The translations under genes were made by a program, and so were the position numbers. Below, in pieces: positions 26,261-34,967 of a DNA stretch of 64,000 bases. Below the pieces are notes generated by a model. It was given only the letters and a program-made list of their open reading frames with translations, ran no database searches and was not told the DNA's origin. The first letter of the stretch is position 1. The number at the start of each line of letters is the position of its first letter. Source of the DNA: Lewinellaceae bacterium (GTDB lineage: Bacteria > Bacteroidota > Bacteroidia > Chitinophagales > Saprospiraceae); NCBI GenBank assembly GCA_020636405.1, contig JACJXW010000004.1, forward strand, positions 4,058,044 to 4,122,043, read 5' to 3'.

Positions 26261-28195
26261 TTAGCGGAGGTAAGCCAGCTGATACCTGAGGCTGAGCAAA
26301 GTCTGCAGTTCTTTGATCGGCTGAAAGCAGTTCCGCAAGTTAACCCTTTCCATCTTCGACAGTTCGGAAGGATTGAAGTAGCGCCCGGAATTCTTATTTT
26401 TCAAGCCCTGAAGGGCTCGGTAACGCATTAGTATTTCATATGCATCAGCCGCCTGTTGGTATAACTCCTTATTCAATGGCTCCAGTTCAGACAGTTTTTC
26501 AAAGCGCCGGAAAGTGTTGTTGATCTTGCCGACCTTTGCATCCAGAATAAGCACCCTGGCGGCATCTGCCAACGGCATCATCGCCCGGGCTTTGATGTCG
26601 AACTCATCTTTATGCTCTCCACTGCTTTCAACTACAAAATTGCGGAAGAAGGTCAGCGGAGGTGGATTCTGCAATGCATCTTTTGCCAGGAAGCCGAGAA
26701 AGATAGCCTGGCCCTCAATGATCTTAAAGATGTGTTCCGTGAGTTGCGCCGACAACTCCTTCGGCCCGTAAATAGGGCGGTAATCAAAGAAAATGGTACA
26801 ATACATGACTGCTTTGGGGCTAGGCTCGAAGATCCATTTGGAGAACTGGGCCTTCCATTCGTCCAGGGAAAGGCACCAACTGGGGTTGCTGGCCATCATA
26901 TCGCCCGGGCAATAATCATACCCGACTTCATTGAGCAGGCGGGTCACCCTTCCGGCAAGCTCCAGGAAGTAGGCTTTCGTGGATTGATAGGCTTCCTCCG
27001 GGACATTTTCGAAGATCAGGGCGTTGTCCTGATCGGTGCGCAGCAACTGTTCCTGGCGCCCTTCGCTGCCCAGGGCCAGCCAGCAAAACTCCGCCTGAGG
27101 GCGTTTTTGTCCTTCGGCGTCCAACTCGGCCTGGCAGAGCCGGATGGCCTGGGTAATGAGTTCGTCATTGACTTCCGACATCACAGTTGCTATGAACGCT
27201 ATGGCCACTTCCTGGTAGATGTATTTCTTCAGCAATTCTTCCGCCCGTTCCCGGATGTTGCGCAGTTCTTTGCCGTTCCGGCAGCGGCGGATCTCTCTAA
27301 TGAGCAAAGCGGGGTTATTTCCCTGCACCACCATGAGGTCGTGTTCGGAAAGCACTCCGATGACCGGGCTGTCGAGCGTGCCATCTTCGGTGATGCACAA
27401 GTGGTTGATGCGGTTTTTCACCATCTCGATCTGCACATCGGCAACCGTGATATTAGGCCCGACGGTAATAACCGGGCTGGACATGATGTCTGTTACGGGC
27501 CGGCCCAACCCGACGACACCGGTTGCGACCTTTGACCTCAGGTCCTTGTCCGTCACAATACCTTCTGGCTGCCCCGCTTCGTTGACCACGATTATGGACC
27601 CGACCTCCCGGTTACTCATGATGATGGCCGCTTCCCGGATAAGGGTATCCGGCAGACAGGTGACCGGGTCCTTACTTTTTTCCAGTGACTGGATCTCAAC
27701 CAGGGGAAAATTGGCATCCACCATCTTATCCTGGTCCAGAAAAAGTGAAGGTTTCCCTTCTCTCCGGTATTTTTCCCCGATTCCCGCCGCAAAAGTACTG
27801 GCGAGGTAAAAAGCCACTTTGGGATTGTTTTCCAATATCTCCCGGAAGCCTTCAATATTGATAGCGTAGATGAGAGACTCCTCCACAACTTTTGCAGTAA
27901 GAGCATAATGCTCAGACGCCAGCAATGGCCTGATGCCAAAGACGTCGCCTTCATCACACTGCTCCACCAGGATGGTTTCGCCATCCACCTCCCGAAGCAG
28001 GTGAACAGCGCCCTCCCGAACAATATATATATGGGCGCCCGGGGCGTCGCCCTGGTTGAAAATAACCTCGTCGGGCTGACGGTACTGAACCAGTATTCGC
28101 TCAGATACCCGGAGGAGCAGGCTAGGGTCCAGCAAATTAAAAGGAGGGAACTCCTTCAGAAAGTCATATATACGGCGCGGGATGGTATTTTCCAT
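26261..28195 (-). CDS. cNMP-binding / CBS / DUF294 nucleotidyltransferase-like signalling protein
   Basis: 644 residues: cyclic-nucleotide-binding domain about 15-130 (FNQGDAPGAHIYIV), a CBS pair about 175-290 (REVGSIIVVNEAG, ITDIMSSPVITV-type), then a DUF294 GlnD-like nucleotidyltransferase with GSEGRQEQ at 376-383 followed by TDQDNAL, and the DUF294 C-terminal region. It probably senses a nucleotide (cAMP, AMP or ATP) and modifies a partner. Divergent from the ArsR gene and adjacent to the acetate genes, a recurrent association. Confidence 0.92.
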   Translation of the reverse strand: MENTIPRRIYDFLKEFPPFNLLDPSLLLRVSERILVQYRQPDEVIFNQGDAPGAHIYIVREGAVHLLREVDGETILVEQCDEGDVFGIRPLLASEHYALTAKVVEESLIYAINIEGFREILENNPKVAFYLASTFAAGIGEKYRREGKPSLFLDQDKMVDANFPLVEIQSLEKSKDPVTCLPDTLIREAAIIMSNREVGSIIVVNEAGQPEGIVTDKDLRSKVATGVVGLGRPVTDIMSSPVITVGPNITVADVQIEMVKNRINHLCITEDGTLDSPVIGVLSEHDLMVVQGNNPALLIREIRRCRNGKELRNIRERAEELLKKYIYQEVAIAFIATVMSEVNDELITQAIRLCQAELDAEGQKRPQAEFCWLALGSEGRQEQLLRTDQDNALIFENVPEEAYQSTKAYFLELAGRVTRLLNEVGYDYCPGDMMASNPSWCLSLDEWKAQFSKWIFEPSPKAVMYCTIFFDYRPIYGPKELSAQLTEHIFKIIEGQAIFLGFLAKDALQNPPPLTFFRNFVVESSGEHKDEFDIKARAMMPLADAARVLILDAKVGKINNTFRRFEKLSELEPLNKELYQQAADAYEILMRYRALQGLKNKNSGRYFNPSELSKMERVNLRNCFQPIKELQTLLSLRYQLAYLR

Positions 28196-28261
28196 ATCGG
28201 TTAATCCTTGAATCCGGTAACTTTTGCTTTTCTAATAGACTTATTTATAAAAATAGATGTT

Positions 28262-28269
28262 TATATTTG
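28262..28269 (+). promoter_or_regulatory. -7 element of the ArsR-type gene
   Basis: TATATTTG, 25 bases before the ATG at 28,295. The surrounding sequence is AT-rich and contains TATTT-N4-AAATA at 28,243-28,256, possibly autoregulatory. Confidence 0.45.
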
Positions 28270-28294
28270 TTGCACGTCCAAGTACCTGAGGAAA

Positions 28295-28585
28295 ATGAAA
28301 ACACACTTCAACGCTAACTTTTTGGAAGATTCCACGGAAACACTGCGAGCTATCGCTCACCCCATCCGAATCGCCATAATAGACCTGCTCTACAACAACG
28401 GCCAAATGACCGTGACCAGCATTTACGAACAACTGAAGATCGAACAGGCTATTGCGTCTCACCATCTTCGCATCCTCAAAAACAAAGACATCGTTGCGGT
28501 AGAACGAGACGGGAAAAATTCCCTTTATTCCCTGAGTAAGGAAGAATATTATGAGATCATAAAGACCCTCATTAAGGTCATCTAA
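28295..28585 (+). CDS. ArsR-family winged-helix transcriptional regulator
   Basis: 96 residues from the ATG at 28,295; the longer frame would overrun the -7 element. ArsR core: LRAIAHPIRIAIIDLLYNNGQMTV then the recognition helix region EQAIASHHLRILKNKDIV and the wing VERDGKNSLYSLS. There is no CVC metal-binding motif, so metal sensing by the classical site is unlikely. Sitting at the head of the porin/symporter cluster it is the natural local regulator. Confidence 0.9.
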   Translation: MKTHFNANFLEDSTETLRAIAHPIRIAIIDLLYNNGQMTVTSIYEQLKIEQAIASHHLRILKNKDIVAVERDGKNSLYSLSKEEYYEIIKTLIKVI

Positions 28586-28920
28586 GCTCCGTTCCTTTCC
28601 TCTTCTTCAAAATTAACCCCTCCAAATATATAAAAAGCCGTATAACTTCTGCACTTCCATTCCATACTTTGAACAACAGAAGATTTTTCGATAACTCTTT
28701 GCATCCTTGCCCCCCCTTTTCCGTATACCCTCGAACTCCCCACCGCAAAAACGGCCCAACTACATACCTTTCCGCATTGATCCGCCCTGCCAACTTCTGT
28801 TAGGAGTGTGTTCAAATTTCATACTTCGGGCTGAAATCGCCAAAAACAAAATCTGAACACGCTCTAAAGGCTTTGTATTTTTTCAAATAAAAATTCTATT
28901 TAAACCGAAAGTTGACACAC
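28586..28920. other. Intergenic region between the ArsR and first porin genes
   Basis: No gene seen in 335 bp. It contains the short copy of a palindromic repeat (28,804-28,865) and the AT-rich leader of the porin gene. Confidence 0.5.
28804..28865 (+). repeat. MITE-like palindromic repeat, internally deleted copy
   Basis: Begins with GAGTGTGTTCAAATTTC and ends with a near-complementary TCTGAACACGCTC. Its first 33 bases are identical to the left end of the longer copy at 46,902-47,065 and its last 26 match that copy's right end with three changes, so it looks like the same element with about 100 bp deleted from the middle. It lies 55 bp before the first porin gene. Confidence 0.8.
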
Positions 28921-30207
28921 ATGAAACACTTTGTACGTTTATTCTCCCTACTGGCCTTCTGCCTGGGGGTAGCTTCGGCTTTGCCCGCACAGGAAAGCCC
29001 GGAAAAACCGGAAGCAGACCACACTTACAAGCCTATCCTCCTGAATTTATCGGAGGACGGTGAGAAGTACGTTCGGTTTGTCCTCTGGCACCAGCACTGG
29101 CTGCAAACGAACAACCTTGCCGAAGATAACGCCAGCCTGCAATTGACCAACAGCATCCGCCGTTCGCGCGTTCTGGCCTATGCCCAGGTATCTCCCCGAT
29201 TTTTGATCCTGACCCATTTCGGCCTCAACAACCTGACCCCTAACAACCTGACCCCGCTGGGCAATGAAGGAGACGCTCCTCAGTTCTTCCTGCACGAAGC
29301 ATGGGCAGAGTTTAAGGTATCCAACAACGATGCGTTGTACCTCGGTGGCGGGCTGCATTACTGGAGGGGCCTGACCCGAATGACCAGCGATGGCACGACG
29401 GCTTTCATGACCCTGGACCAGCCCCGCCCCTTTGTACACTGGCACTCCCTGGCGGTCACCGACCAGTTTAACCGCCACCTGGGTATCTATGCCAAAGGAC
29501 AGGTTAAAAAGTTCGACTACCGGCTGGCCCTCAACAACCCGGGACGGAACGGCCTTCAGCAAAACTTCGGCAGCAAAGATACCGGCCTGGCATACGATGG
29601 GTTTGAACAAACCGATAAGCAGGGTAAAGCTACCGGCAATACCATTATAGAAGGCTACTTCCGCTATAATTTCTGGGACGAGGAATCCAACAAGATTCCC
29701 AATTCGATAGGCACCTATCTCGGCAGTAAAAAGATCCTGGCGGTCGGCAGCGGCTTTTTTGCACACCCCGACGGCATGTACAACAGCAGCAACGGAGCGC
29801 ACGGAAATGTATTCCACTATGCTCTGGACGCTTTCCTGGATACGCCGCTTTCGAAGGATGATTGTCTCAGCGCCTATGTTTCTTTATTGAAATTCAACTA
29901 TGGAAAAGATTTCGTCAGCCGATGGGCGGGCACCGGCACGGCGTTCTACGGGCAGGTGGGCTATAAACCGCCGAAATCCCGTTTCATGCCGTATGTTGCT
30001 TTGCAATCAGCCGATTACGAAGGATACGATGACAACATACAGGCTTTTGACCTCGGCCTGAATTATTTCATCAATGGCCACCACGCCAAACTCACTTTGG
30101 AATACCACGCTGTTCTTAATGACCCAAGGGAAGGCGGCCTTGACCCGATTACCGGCGCGCCACAGGATGTAAAAGTGGTGCGCCTGCAGGCACAGGTAGC
30201 TTTGTAA
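28921..30207 (+). CDS. Outer-membrane beta-barrel (porin) protein A
   Basis: 428 residues from the ATG at 28,921. Signal peptide ending near LGVASALPAQ, then many alternating amphipathic strands rich in Tyr, Trp and Asn, closing with a strand ending VVRLQAQVAL, as expected for a barrel. Strongly similar along its whole length to the next gene (shared LSEDGKKYVRF, QTNNLA, SPRFLILTHFGLNNLTP). Placed before the symporter, it probably provides outer-membrane entry for the same substrate; inference. Confidence 0.8.
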   Translation: MKHFVRLFSLLAFCLGVASALPAQESPEKPEADHTYKPILLNLSEDGEKYVRFVLWHQHWLQTNNLAEDNASLQLTNSIRRSRVLAYAQVSPRFLILTHFGLNNLTPNNLTPLGNEGDAPQFFLHEAWAEFKVSNNDALYLGGGLHYWRGLTRMTSDGTTAFMTLDQPRPFVHWHSLAVTDQFNRHLGIYAKGQVKKFDYRLALNNPGRNGLQQNFGSKDTGLAYDGFEQTDKQGKATGNTIIEGYFRYNFWDEESNKIPNSIGTYLGSKKILAVGSGFFAHPDGMYNSSNGAHGNVFHYALDAFLDTPLSKDDCLSAYVSLLKFNYGKDFVSRWAGTGTAFYGQVGYKPPKSRFMPYVALQSADYEGYDDNIQAFDLGLNYFINGHHAKLTLEYHAVLNDPREGGLDPITGAPQDVKVVRLQAQVAL

Positions 30208-30237
30208 GCAGCCCAAACCTAGCGCCATCAAACGTTC

Positions 30238-30363
30238 CTCCCGAGACTGTCTCAAAAGAGCGCACCGAATTATATCACGCAAAGGCGCGGACATTTGCGC
30301 CTTTGCGTGAAACTTTATCCAGTGCCCTCCCACCGGAAGTTTCTTTTGAGACGGCTTCGGGAG
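30238..30363. repeat. 126-bp nested palindrome (MITE or structured terminator)
   Basis: Outer imperfect arms of 23 bp at 30,238-30,260 and 30,341-30,363 share CTCCCGA and GTCTCAAAAGA. Inside is a perfect 13-bp stem, CACGCAAAGGCGC at 30,276-30,288 with its complement at 30,297-30,309. The GAGACTGTCTCAAAAG end resembles terminal repeats of some transposable elements, so a non-autonomous element is possible; it may also terminate the first porin transcript. Confidence 0.65.
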
Positions 30364-30603
30364 ATCATGGAGGACAGGAGCCTGTCCCCATTCCATAGAT
30401 ATTCCGGTTTTTCAGCCGTTGCACACCCGAGCCGCTCCATAAAACAGATATAACTACATATATACTCCTCTCTTTTGCTTCTATTCCATTCCAAATAAAT
30501 ATTCAAGATAGCTCCTCCTTGCCAAAGGCGATTAACCTATTCAAGGCATGTGAAAAGATAATATTTCGGCCAAAACAAAAAAAAATCAGAAAAAAGCTTG
30601 TAT

Positions 30604-30623
30604 GTATATAGATAACTATATAC
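30604..30623. promoter_or_regulatory. Candidate operator before the second porin gene
   Basis: Perfect 8-bp half-sites GTATATAG and CTATATAC separated by four bases. Immediately right is TACTTTAG, one mismatch from a -7 element, so a bound regulator would block or modulate this promoter. ArsR-family regulators bind AT-rich palindromes of this sort, and one is encoded 2.3 kb upstream. Confidence 0.45.
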
Positions 30624-30668
30624 TTTAGCCAGGGCTATATGCTGATCTTTCATCTCAAAACACAGTTT

Positions 30669-31958
30669 ATGAATACGAAACTTCTACGCCGATCGCTTCC
30701 CCTTCTGGTATTTTGTCTGGGATTGAGCTGGAACATGCTCGCCCAGGAGAATGCAGAGAAGCCCGAAGTAGACCACTCTTACAAGCCGTTGACGCTCAAG
30801 CTGTCAGAAGATGGCAAGAAGTACGTCCGGTTCATCATCTGGCACCAGCAATGGATACAGACCAACAACCTGGCGGTGGATAACGCCACCCTTCAGTTGA
30901 CTCACCTGGCTCGCCGCTCCCGCTTCCTGGCCTTTGCCCAGGTATCTCCCCGTTTTCTGATACTGACCCATTTTGGCCTCAACAACCTGACGCCGGGCAA
31001 CCTGACGTCGTTGGGTAACAATGGAGATTCTCCTCAGCTGTTCCTACATGATGCCTGGACGGAATTTAAGGTCTCCAATGATGACGCCCTTTATATTGGA
31101 GGGGGCCTGCATTACTGGAAAGGCCTGACGCGCCTGGCCAACCAGAGCACGCTCAATTTCATGACGCTGGACCAGCCCCGGCCTTTCATCCACTGGCACT
31201 CTCTGGCCATCACCGACCAGTTCGCCCGCCACCTGGGCATCTATGCCAAAGGCCAACTCGGCAAGTTCGACTATCGCCTGGCCCTGAACAACCCGGGCCG
31301 CAACGGGCTACAGAATGACCGCAGTATTAAAGGAAGCAACCTGACCTACGACGGTTTTGCACAGCCGGAAAAAAGCGGCGACCCTACCGGCAATACCATA
31401 ATAGAAGGCTATTTCCGCTACAACTTCTGGGATAGTGAATCCATCAAATTGCCGTATCAGGTAGGCAGCTACCTGGGCTCCAAGAAAGTCTTCGGCGTCG
31501 GCGCCGGCTTCTTTGCCCACCCCAATGGCATGTACAACAACAGTACCGGGGAGCACGAAAGCGTCACCCACTTCGCCGTAGATGCTTTCCTTGATATGCC
31601 ACTGGGAACCAACGACTGCCTCAACGCCTACGCCGCTTTCATGAGCTTCAACTACGGAGAGAACTACGTCAGCCGCTGGGCTGGTACCGGTACGGCCATT
31701 TACGGCCAGGTGGGCTACAAACTACCGGACTCCCGCTTCATGCCTTATGTAGCCCTGCAAATGGCCAACTACGATGGTTTTAACGACACCGTTACCGGGT
31801 TTGACGCCGGGCTCAACTACTTTATCCTCGGCCATAATGCGAAATTGACGCTGGAGTACCACACCATCAACAATGATATCCGGGAAGGAGGAACCGACGC
31901 GGATGGCAACATCCAGAATGTTTCACAGATCCGCCTGCAGGCACATATCTTCCTCTAG
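30669..31958 (+). CDS. Outer-membrane beta-barrel (porin) protein B, paralogue of A
   Basis: 429 residues from the ATG at 30,669, giving a signal peptide ending near LGLSWNMLAQ. Collinear and highly similar to the preceding porin, so a tandem duplication. Ends in SQIRLQAHIFL, a typical last barrel strand. It leads directly into the DUF4212-symporter pair with a 56-bp gap, and so is the copy more likely cotranscribed with transport. Confidence 0.8.
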   Translation: MNTKLLRRSLPLLVFCLGLSWNMLAQENAEKPEVDHSYKPLTLKLSEDGKKYVRFIIWHQQWIQTNNLAVDNATLQLTHLARRSRFLAFAQVSPRFLILTHFGLNNLTPGNLTSLGNNGDSPQLFLHDAWTEFKVSNDDALYIGGGLHYWKGLTRLANQSTLNFMTLDQPRPFIHWHSLAITDQFARHLGIYAKGQLGKFDYRLALNNPGRNGLQNDRSIKGSNLTYDGFAQPEKSGDPTGNTIIEGYFRYNFWDSESIKLPYQVGSYLGSKKVFGVGAGFFAHPNGMYNNSTGEHESVTHFAVDAFLDMPLGTNDCLNAYAAFMSFNYGENYVSRWAGTGTAIYGQVGYKLPDSRFMPYVALQMANYDGFNDTVTGFDAGLNYFILGHNAKLTLEYHTINNDIREGGTDADGNIQNVSQIRLQAHIFL

Positions 31959-32014
31959 GCCGGTTCAAAATTTCACTTTACACACCTATTTTTTCATCAA
32001 AAATTTTTCAGACC

Positions 32015-32278
32015 ATGGCGTCATTAGACAAAAGAGCTAAGGAATACTGGAAGGAGAACATCAAATACGTTTTGATCCTCCTGTCCATCTGGTTCCTGGT
32101 ATCCTATGTATTCGGGATATTCCTGGCAGAGCCACTCAATGCCATTCGCATTGGAGGCGCCAAGCTGGGCTTTTGGTTTGCCCAGCAGGGATCCATTTAC
32201 GTGTTTGTCATTCTCATCTTCGTTTACGTCCGGTTGATGAACAAACTGGACAAAAAGTACGAATTCGACGAGATCTAA
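32015..32278 (+). CDS. DUF4212 membrane protein (symporter small subunit)
   Basis: 87 residues, two membrane helices (about 18-42 and 52-72), with KEYWKENIKYVLILLSIWF and GFWFAQQGSIYVFVILIFVYVRLMN characteristic of DUF4212. This family is nearly always encoded before a VC_2705-type sodium:solute symporter, as here (45 bp gap), and is thought to be its accessory subunit, like DUF485 for ActP. Confidence 0.93.
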   Translation: MASLDKRAKEYWKENIKYVLILLSIWFLVSYVFGIFLAEPLNAIRIGGAKLGFWFAQQGSIYVFVILIFVYVRLMNKLDKKYEFDEI

Positions 32279-32323
32279 CGTTCGGCTTCCGCAATTTTCA
32301 TCAACCAACTAAACAAAAGAATC

Positions 32324-34036
32324 ATGAGCGTTCAAACCTGGACTTTTATCATAGTGGGCCTCACCTTCGCGCTGTACATCGGTATTGCGATCTGGTCGAG
32401 AGCCGGCTCCACTTCGGAGTTCTACGTCGCCGGTGGCGGCGTTCACCCCGTTGCCAACGGTATGGCAACGGCAGCAGACTGGATGTCTGCCGCTTCTTTT
32501 ATCTCCATGGCCGGGCTTATCTCCTTTATGGGATATGACGGTGCGGTGTTCCTCATGGGATGGACCGGAGGTTACGTTCTCCTGGCCTTGCTACTGGCGC
32601 CCTACCTTCGAAAATTCGGGAAATTTACCGTTCCGGACTTTATCGGGGACCGCTACTACTCCAACGTAGCCCGGACGGTAGCCGTTGTTTGCGCCATCAT
32701 CGTATCCTTCACCTATGTTGCCGGGCAGATGCGCGGTGTAGGCGTGGTGTTCTCGCGCTTCCTGGAAGTGGACATCACAACCGGGGTATACATCGGTATG
32801 GCCATTGTTTTCTTCTATGCCGTACTGGGAGGCATGAAAGGCATCACCTACACGCAGGTGGCGCAGTACTGCGTTCTCATTTTTGCCTACATGGTACCGG
32901 CGTTCTTTATTTCTATTGCCATGACCGGAAACGTAATTCCGCAGCTCGGGCTGATCGGTGACGTAACGGACGGCTCAGGAATGGCCCTGCTCGACAAGCT
33001 GGACCAGTTGCACACCGAACTTGGTTTTGCAGAATATACGACCGGCACCAAGACCATGACCGACGTTTTCGCCATCACCTTCGCTCTGATGGTCGGTACG
33101 GCGGGCCTGCCGCACGTGATCGTCCGCTTCTTCACCGTACCGAAGGTAAAGGACGCACGGGTCTCTGCCGGCTGGGCACTGGTCTTCATCGCCATTCTTT
33201 ATACTACCGCCCCGGCCATCGCCGCTTTTGCCCGTACCAACCTGATCAATACGGTGAGCAACGAGCAATATGCCAGTATGCCCGAATGGTTCAAGAAATG
33301 GGAAGAAACCGGGCTGATCGCCTTTACCGACAAAAATGAGGATGGCATCATACAATATGTTGGCGACAAGGACAAAAACGAACTGACCATCGACCGCGAC
33401 ATCATGGTACTGGCCAACCCGGAAATTGCCAACCTTCCCAACTGGGTGATCGCGCTGGTTGCCGCCGGCGGTTTGGCCGCCGCCCTCTCTACGGCTGCCG
33501 GCCTGTTGCTGGTGATCTCCACTGCCATTTCCCGCGACCTGATCAAGATGCAGATCAAGCCGGACGTCACGGAAAAAGGGGAATTGATGTGGGCTCGTAT
33601 CGGCGCTGTTTTTGCCGTTATAGTTGCTGGTTACTTTGGGATCAACCCTCCGGGCTTCGTAGCTGCGGTGGTGGCGCTGGCCTTTGGTTTGGCTGCCGCA
33701 TCCTTCTTCCCTGCCATTGTGCTGGGTGTGTTCGACAAACGGATGAACCGCGAAGGCGCCATCGCCGGCATGGTCATTGGCATCAGCCTGATGCTCTGGT
33801 ACATGCTCAAGTTTAAGTTTGGCATCTTCGACGGCGGTAAAGATGCAGTCGCCGCCTTACAGCCAGGCTGGTGGTTCGGTATTTCCCCAGAGGGATTCGG
33901 GACGGTGGCAATGACCGTCAACCTGATCATTGCTCTGATCGTTTCACGCCTGACCCCTGCTCCTCCGCAGGAAGTACAGGATATCGTCGAGGACATTCGC
34001 GTACCTCGTGGAGCAGGTTCTGCCCACGTGCACTGA
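32324..34036 (+). CDS. Sodium:solute symporter, VC_2705 / ActP-like
   Basis: 570 residues, about 13 membrane helices, SSS family. Visible: SEFYVAGGGVHPVANGMATAADWMSAASF near residues 27-55 (the sodium-site signature region), GTAGLPHVIVRFFTVP, and AAGLLLVISTAISRDL. The VC_2705 subgroup pairs with DUF4212 and is predicted to import acetate or related short-chain acids; the downstream acyl-CoA synthetases fit this. A soluble loop near residues 300-355 resembles the family's insert. Confidence 0.92.
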   Translation: MSVQTWTFIIVGLTFALYIGIAIWSRAGSTSEFYVAGGGVHPVANGMATAADWMSAASFISMAGLISFMGYDGAVFLMGWTGGYVLLALLLAPYLRKFGKFTVPDFIGDRYYSNVARTVAVVCAIIVSFTYVAGQMRGVGVVFSRFLEVDITTGVYIGMAIVFFYAVLGGMKGITYTQVAQYCVLIFAYMVPAFFISIAMTGNVIPQLGLIGDVTDGSGMALLDKLDQLHTELGFAEYTTGTKTMTDVFAITFALMVGTAGLPHVIVRFFTVPKVKDARVSAGWALVFIAILYTTAPAIAAFARTNLINTVSNEQYASMPEWFKKWEETGLIAFTDKNEDGIIQYVGDKDKNELTIDRDIMVLANPEIANLPNWVIALVAAGGLAAALSTAAGLLLVISTAISRDLIKMQIKPDVTEKGELMWARIGAVFAVIVAGYFGINPPGFVAAVVALAFGLAAASFFPAIVLGVFDKRMNREGAIAGMVIGISLMLWYMLKFKFGIFDGGKDAVAALQPGWWFGISPEGFGTVAMTVNLIIALIVSRLTPAPPQEVQDIVEDIRVPRGAGSAHVH

Positions 34037-34145
34037 TAATACCGAAAGGGTGAGCGTTGGGGCGCCACTCAGGGCGCCTCAACTCCCCTTACGGAAATAG
34101 CATAATTAGTGAGTGTATATAATAATCCATTTTTTTGAGCAAACT

Positions 34146-34181
34146 GCTTTTCGGAGGCAGGCTGCCCTGCTTCCGAAAAGC
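34146..34181 (+). terminator. Stem-loop after the symporter gene
   Basis: GCTTTTCGGAGGCAGG and CCTGCTTCCGAAAAGC pair over 16 bp with one G-T, loop of four. A second weaker stem (near 34,058-34,085) lies closer to the stop. Neither has a long T-run; they may attenuate transcription into the small gene that follows. Confidence 0.5.
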
Positions 34182-34226
34182 CTTTGAAAGTGTAAAAAAT
34201 ACCATTAAGGATCAAAAAAAGAAATC

Positions 34227-34469
34227 ATGAAATTTCAGTTAGGCAGAAAGTTATCCGACCTTTTCGTCACCGTGTATATCATCAGCACTTTATTTCTGAG
34301 ATTCTATCTCGAGCCCCAGCTCAATGGCCACTACCTGGTATCCATAGCACTGGGCGCCTTCGCACTGCTTTTCCTCTGGGCGTTGGCCAGAAGCAAATTC
34401 ATTAACCCGTCCCTTTTCGGCCTGTGGCCCGGGGAAGCAGAGGAAGAGGCTGCTTTGAGTGAGCATTAA
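34227..34469 (+). CDS. Small membrane protein in the symporter cluster
   Basis: 80 residues with two hydrophobic segments (about 11-27 and 37-55) and an acidic tail. I do not recognise a family. Spacing and orientation match the surrounding cluster. Coding potential is supported by a good ATG and absence of rare composition, but a short ORF like this remains moderately certain. Confidence 0.6.
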   Translation: MKFQLGRKLSDLFVTVYIISTLFLRFYLEPQLNGHYLVSIALGAFALLFLWALARSKFINPSLFGLWPGEAEEEAALSEH

Positions 34470-34637
34470 GTAAATAGACTGAATTAGTGAATTAGCGAGG
34501 GGCTGAATATCAAGGGCTTGTCCCTGGTTTCCCGTTCCATTATTTGTATCCACGCACTTAAAAAAAGATACCCTTACATTTCTAAACGTTTGGTTTTTAG
34601 TTGGTTAATATCGAGTATGCATTAAGTGCAGGTTAGA

Positions 34638-34662
34638 GCAGGCGCTCCGGGCCTGCATTTTT
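34638..34662 (+). terminator. Intrinsic terminator
   Basis: GCAGGC at 34,638-34,643 pairs with GCCTGC at 34,651-34,656, followed by ATTTTTT. It lies 170 bp after the 80-codon gene and 83 bp before the next gene, so it could end either that transcript or a short RNA within 34,470-34,660. Confidence 0.55.
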
Positions 34663-34744
34663 TATGCCATCTCTTGTAATAACGTCGGGAATTCCCGTTT
34701 TTTAGGTTTCAACCAAAAGGGCCGAGCGATCAGCCCCTTTCACC

Positions 34745-34951
34745 ATGACGAATGATAAGGTTTTCAAGCTTTTAGGCCTGTTCTTTGTGGCCCTGCTGCT
34801 TTTCAATTTTCCCATCCTCAGCTTGTTCAGTGAAGGGCGGCCGATGGGTGGGGCCACCGTCATTTTCACTTACATTTTTCTCACGTGGGGCGCCATCATT
34901 CTTTTTACGGCACTGATCGTTGAGTCCAATCAAAACAATAAGCCAAGGTAA
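34745..34951 (+). CDS. Small two-helix membrane protein preceding the kinase
   Basis: 68 residues: helices about 7-27 and 37-59 with an SEGRPMGGATVI loop between. Located 16 bp before the histidine kinase gene. Similar short proteins precede SSS-domain kinases or symporters in several bacteria and may be accessory subunits; that is inference. Confidence 0.65.
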   Translation: MTNDKVFKLLGLFFVALLLFNFPILSLFSEGRPMGGATVIFTYIFLTWGAIILFTALIVESNQNNKPR

Positions 34952-34967
34952 AGCAGCAGAAGCCACT

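Larger units (their letters stand above)
30208..30668. other. 461-bp intergenic region between the porin paralogues
   Basis: Holds a palindromic element at 30,238-30,363 and a candidate operator at 30,604-30,623. No gene seen. Confidence 0.5.
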
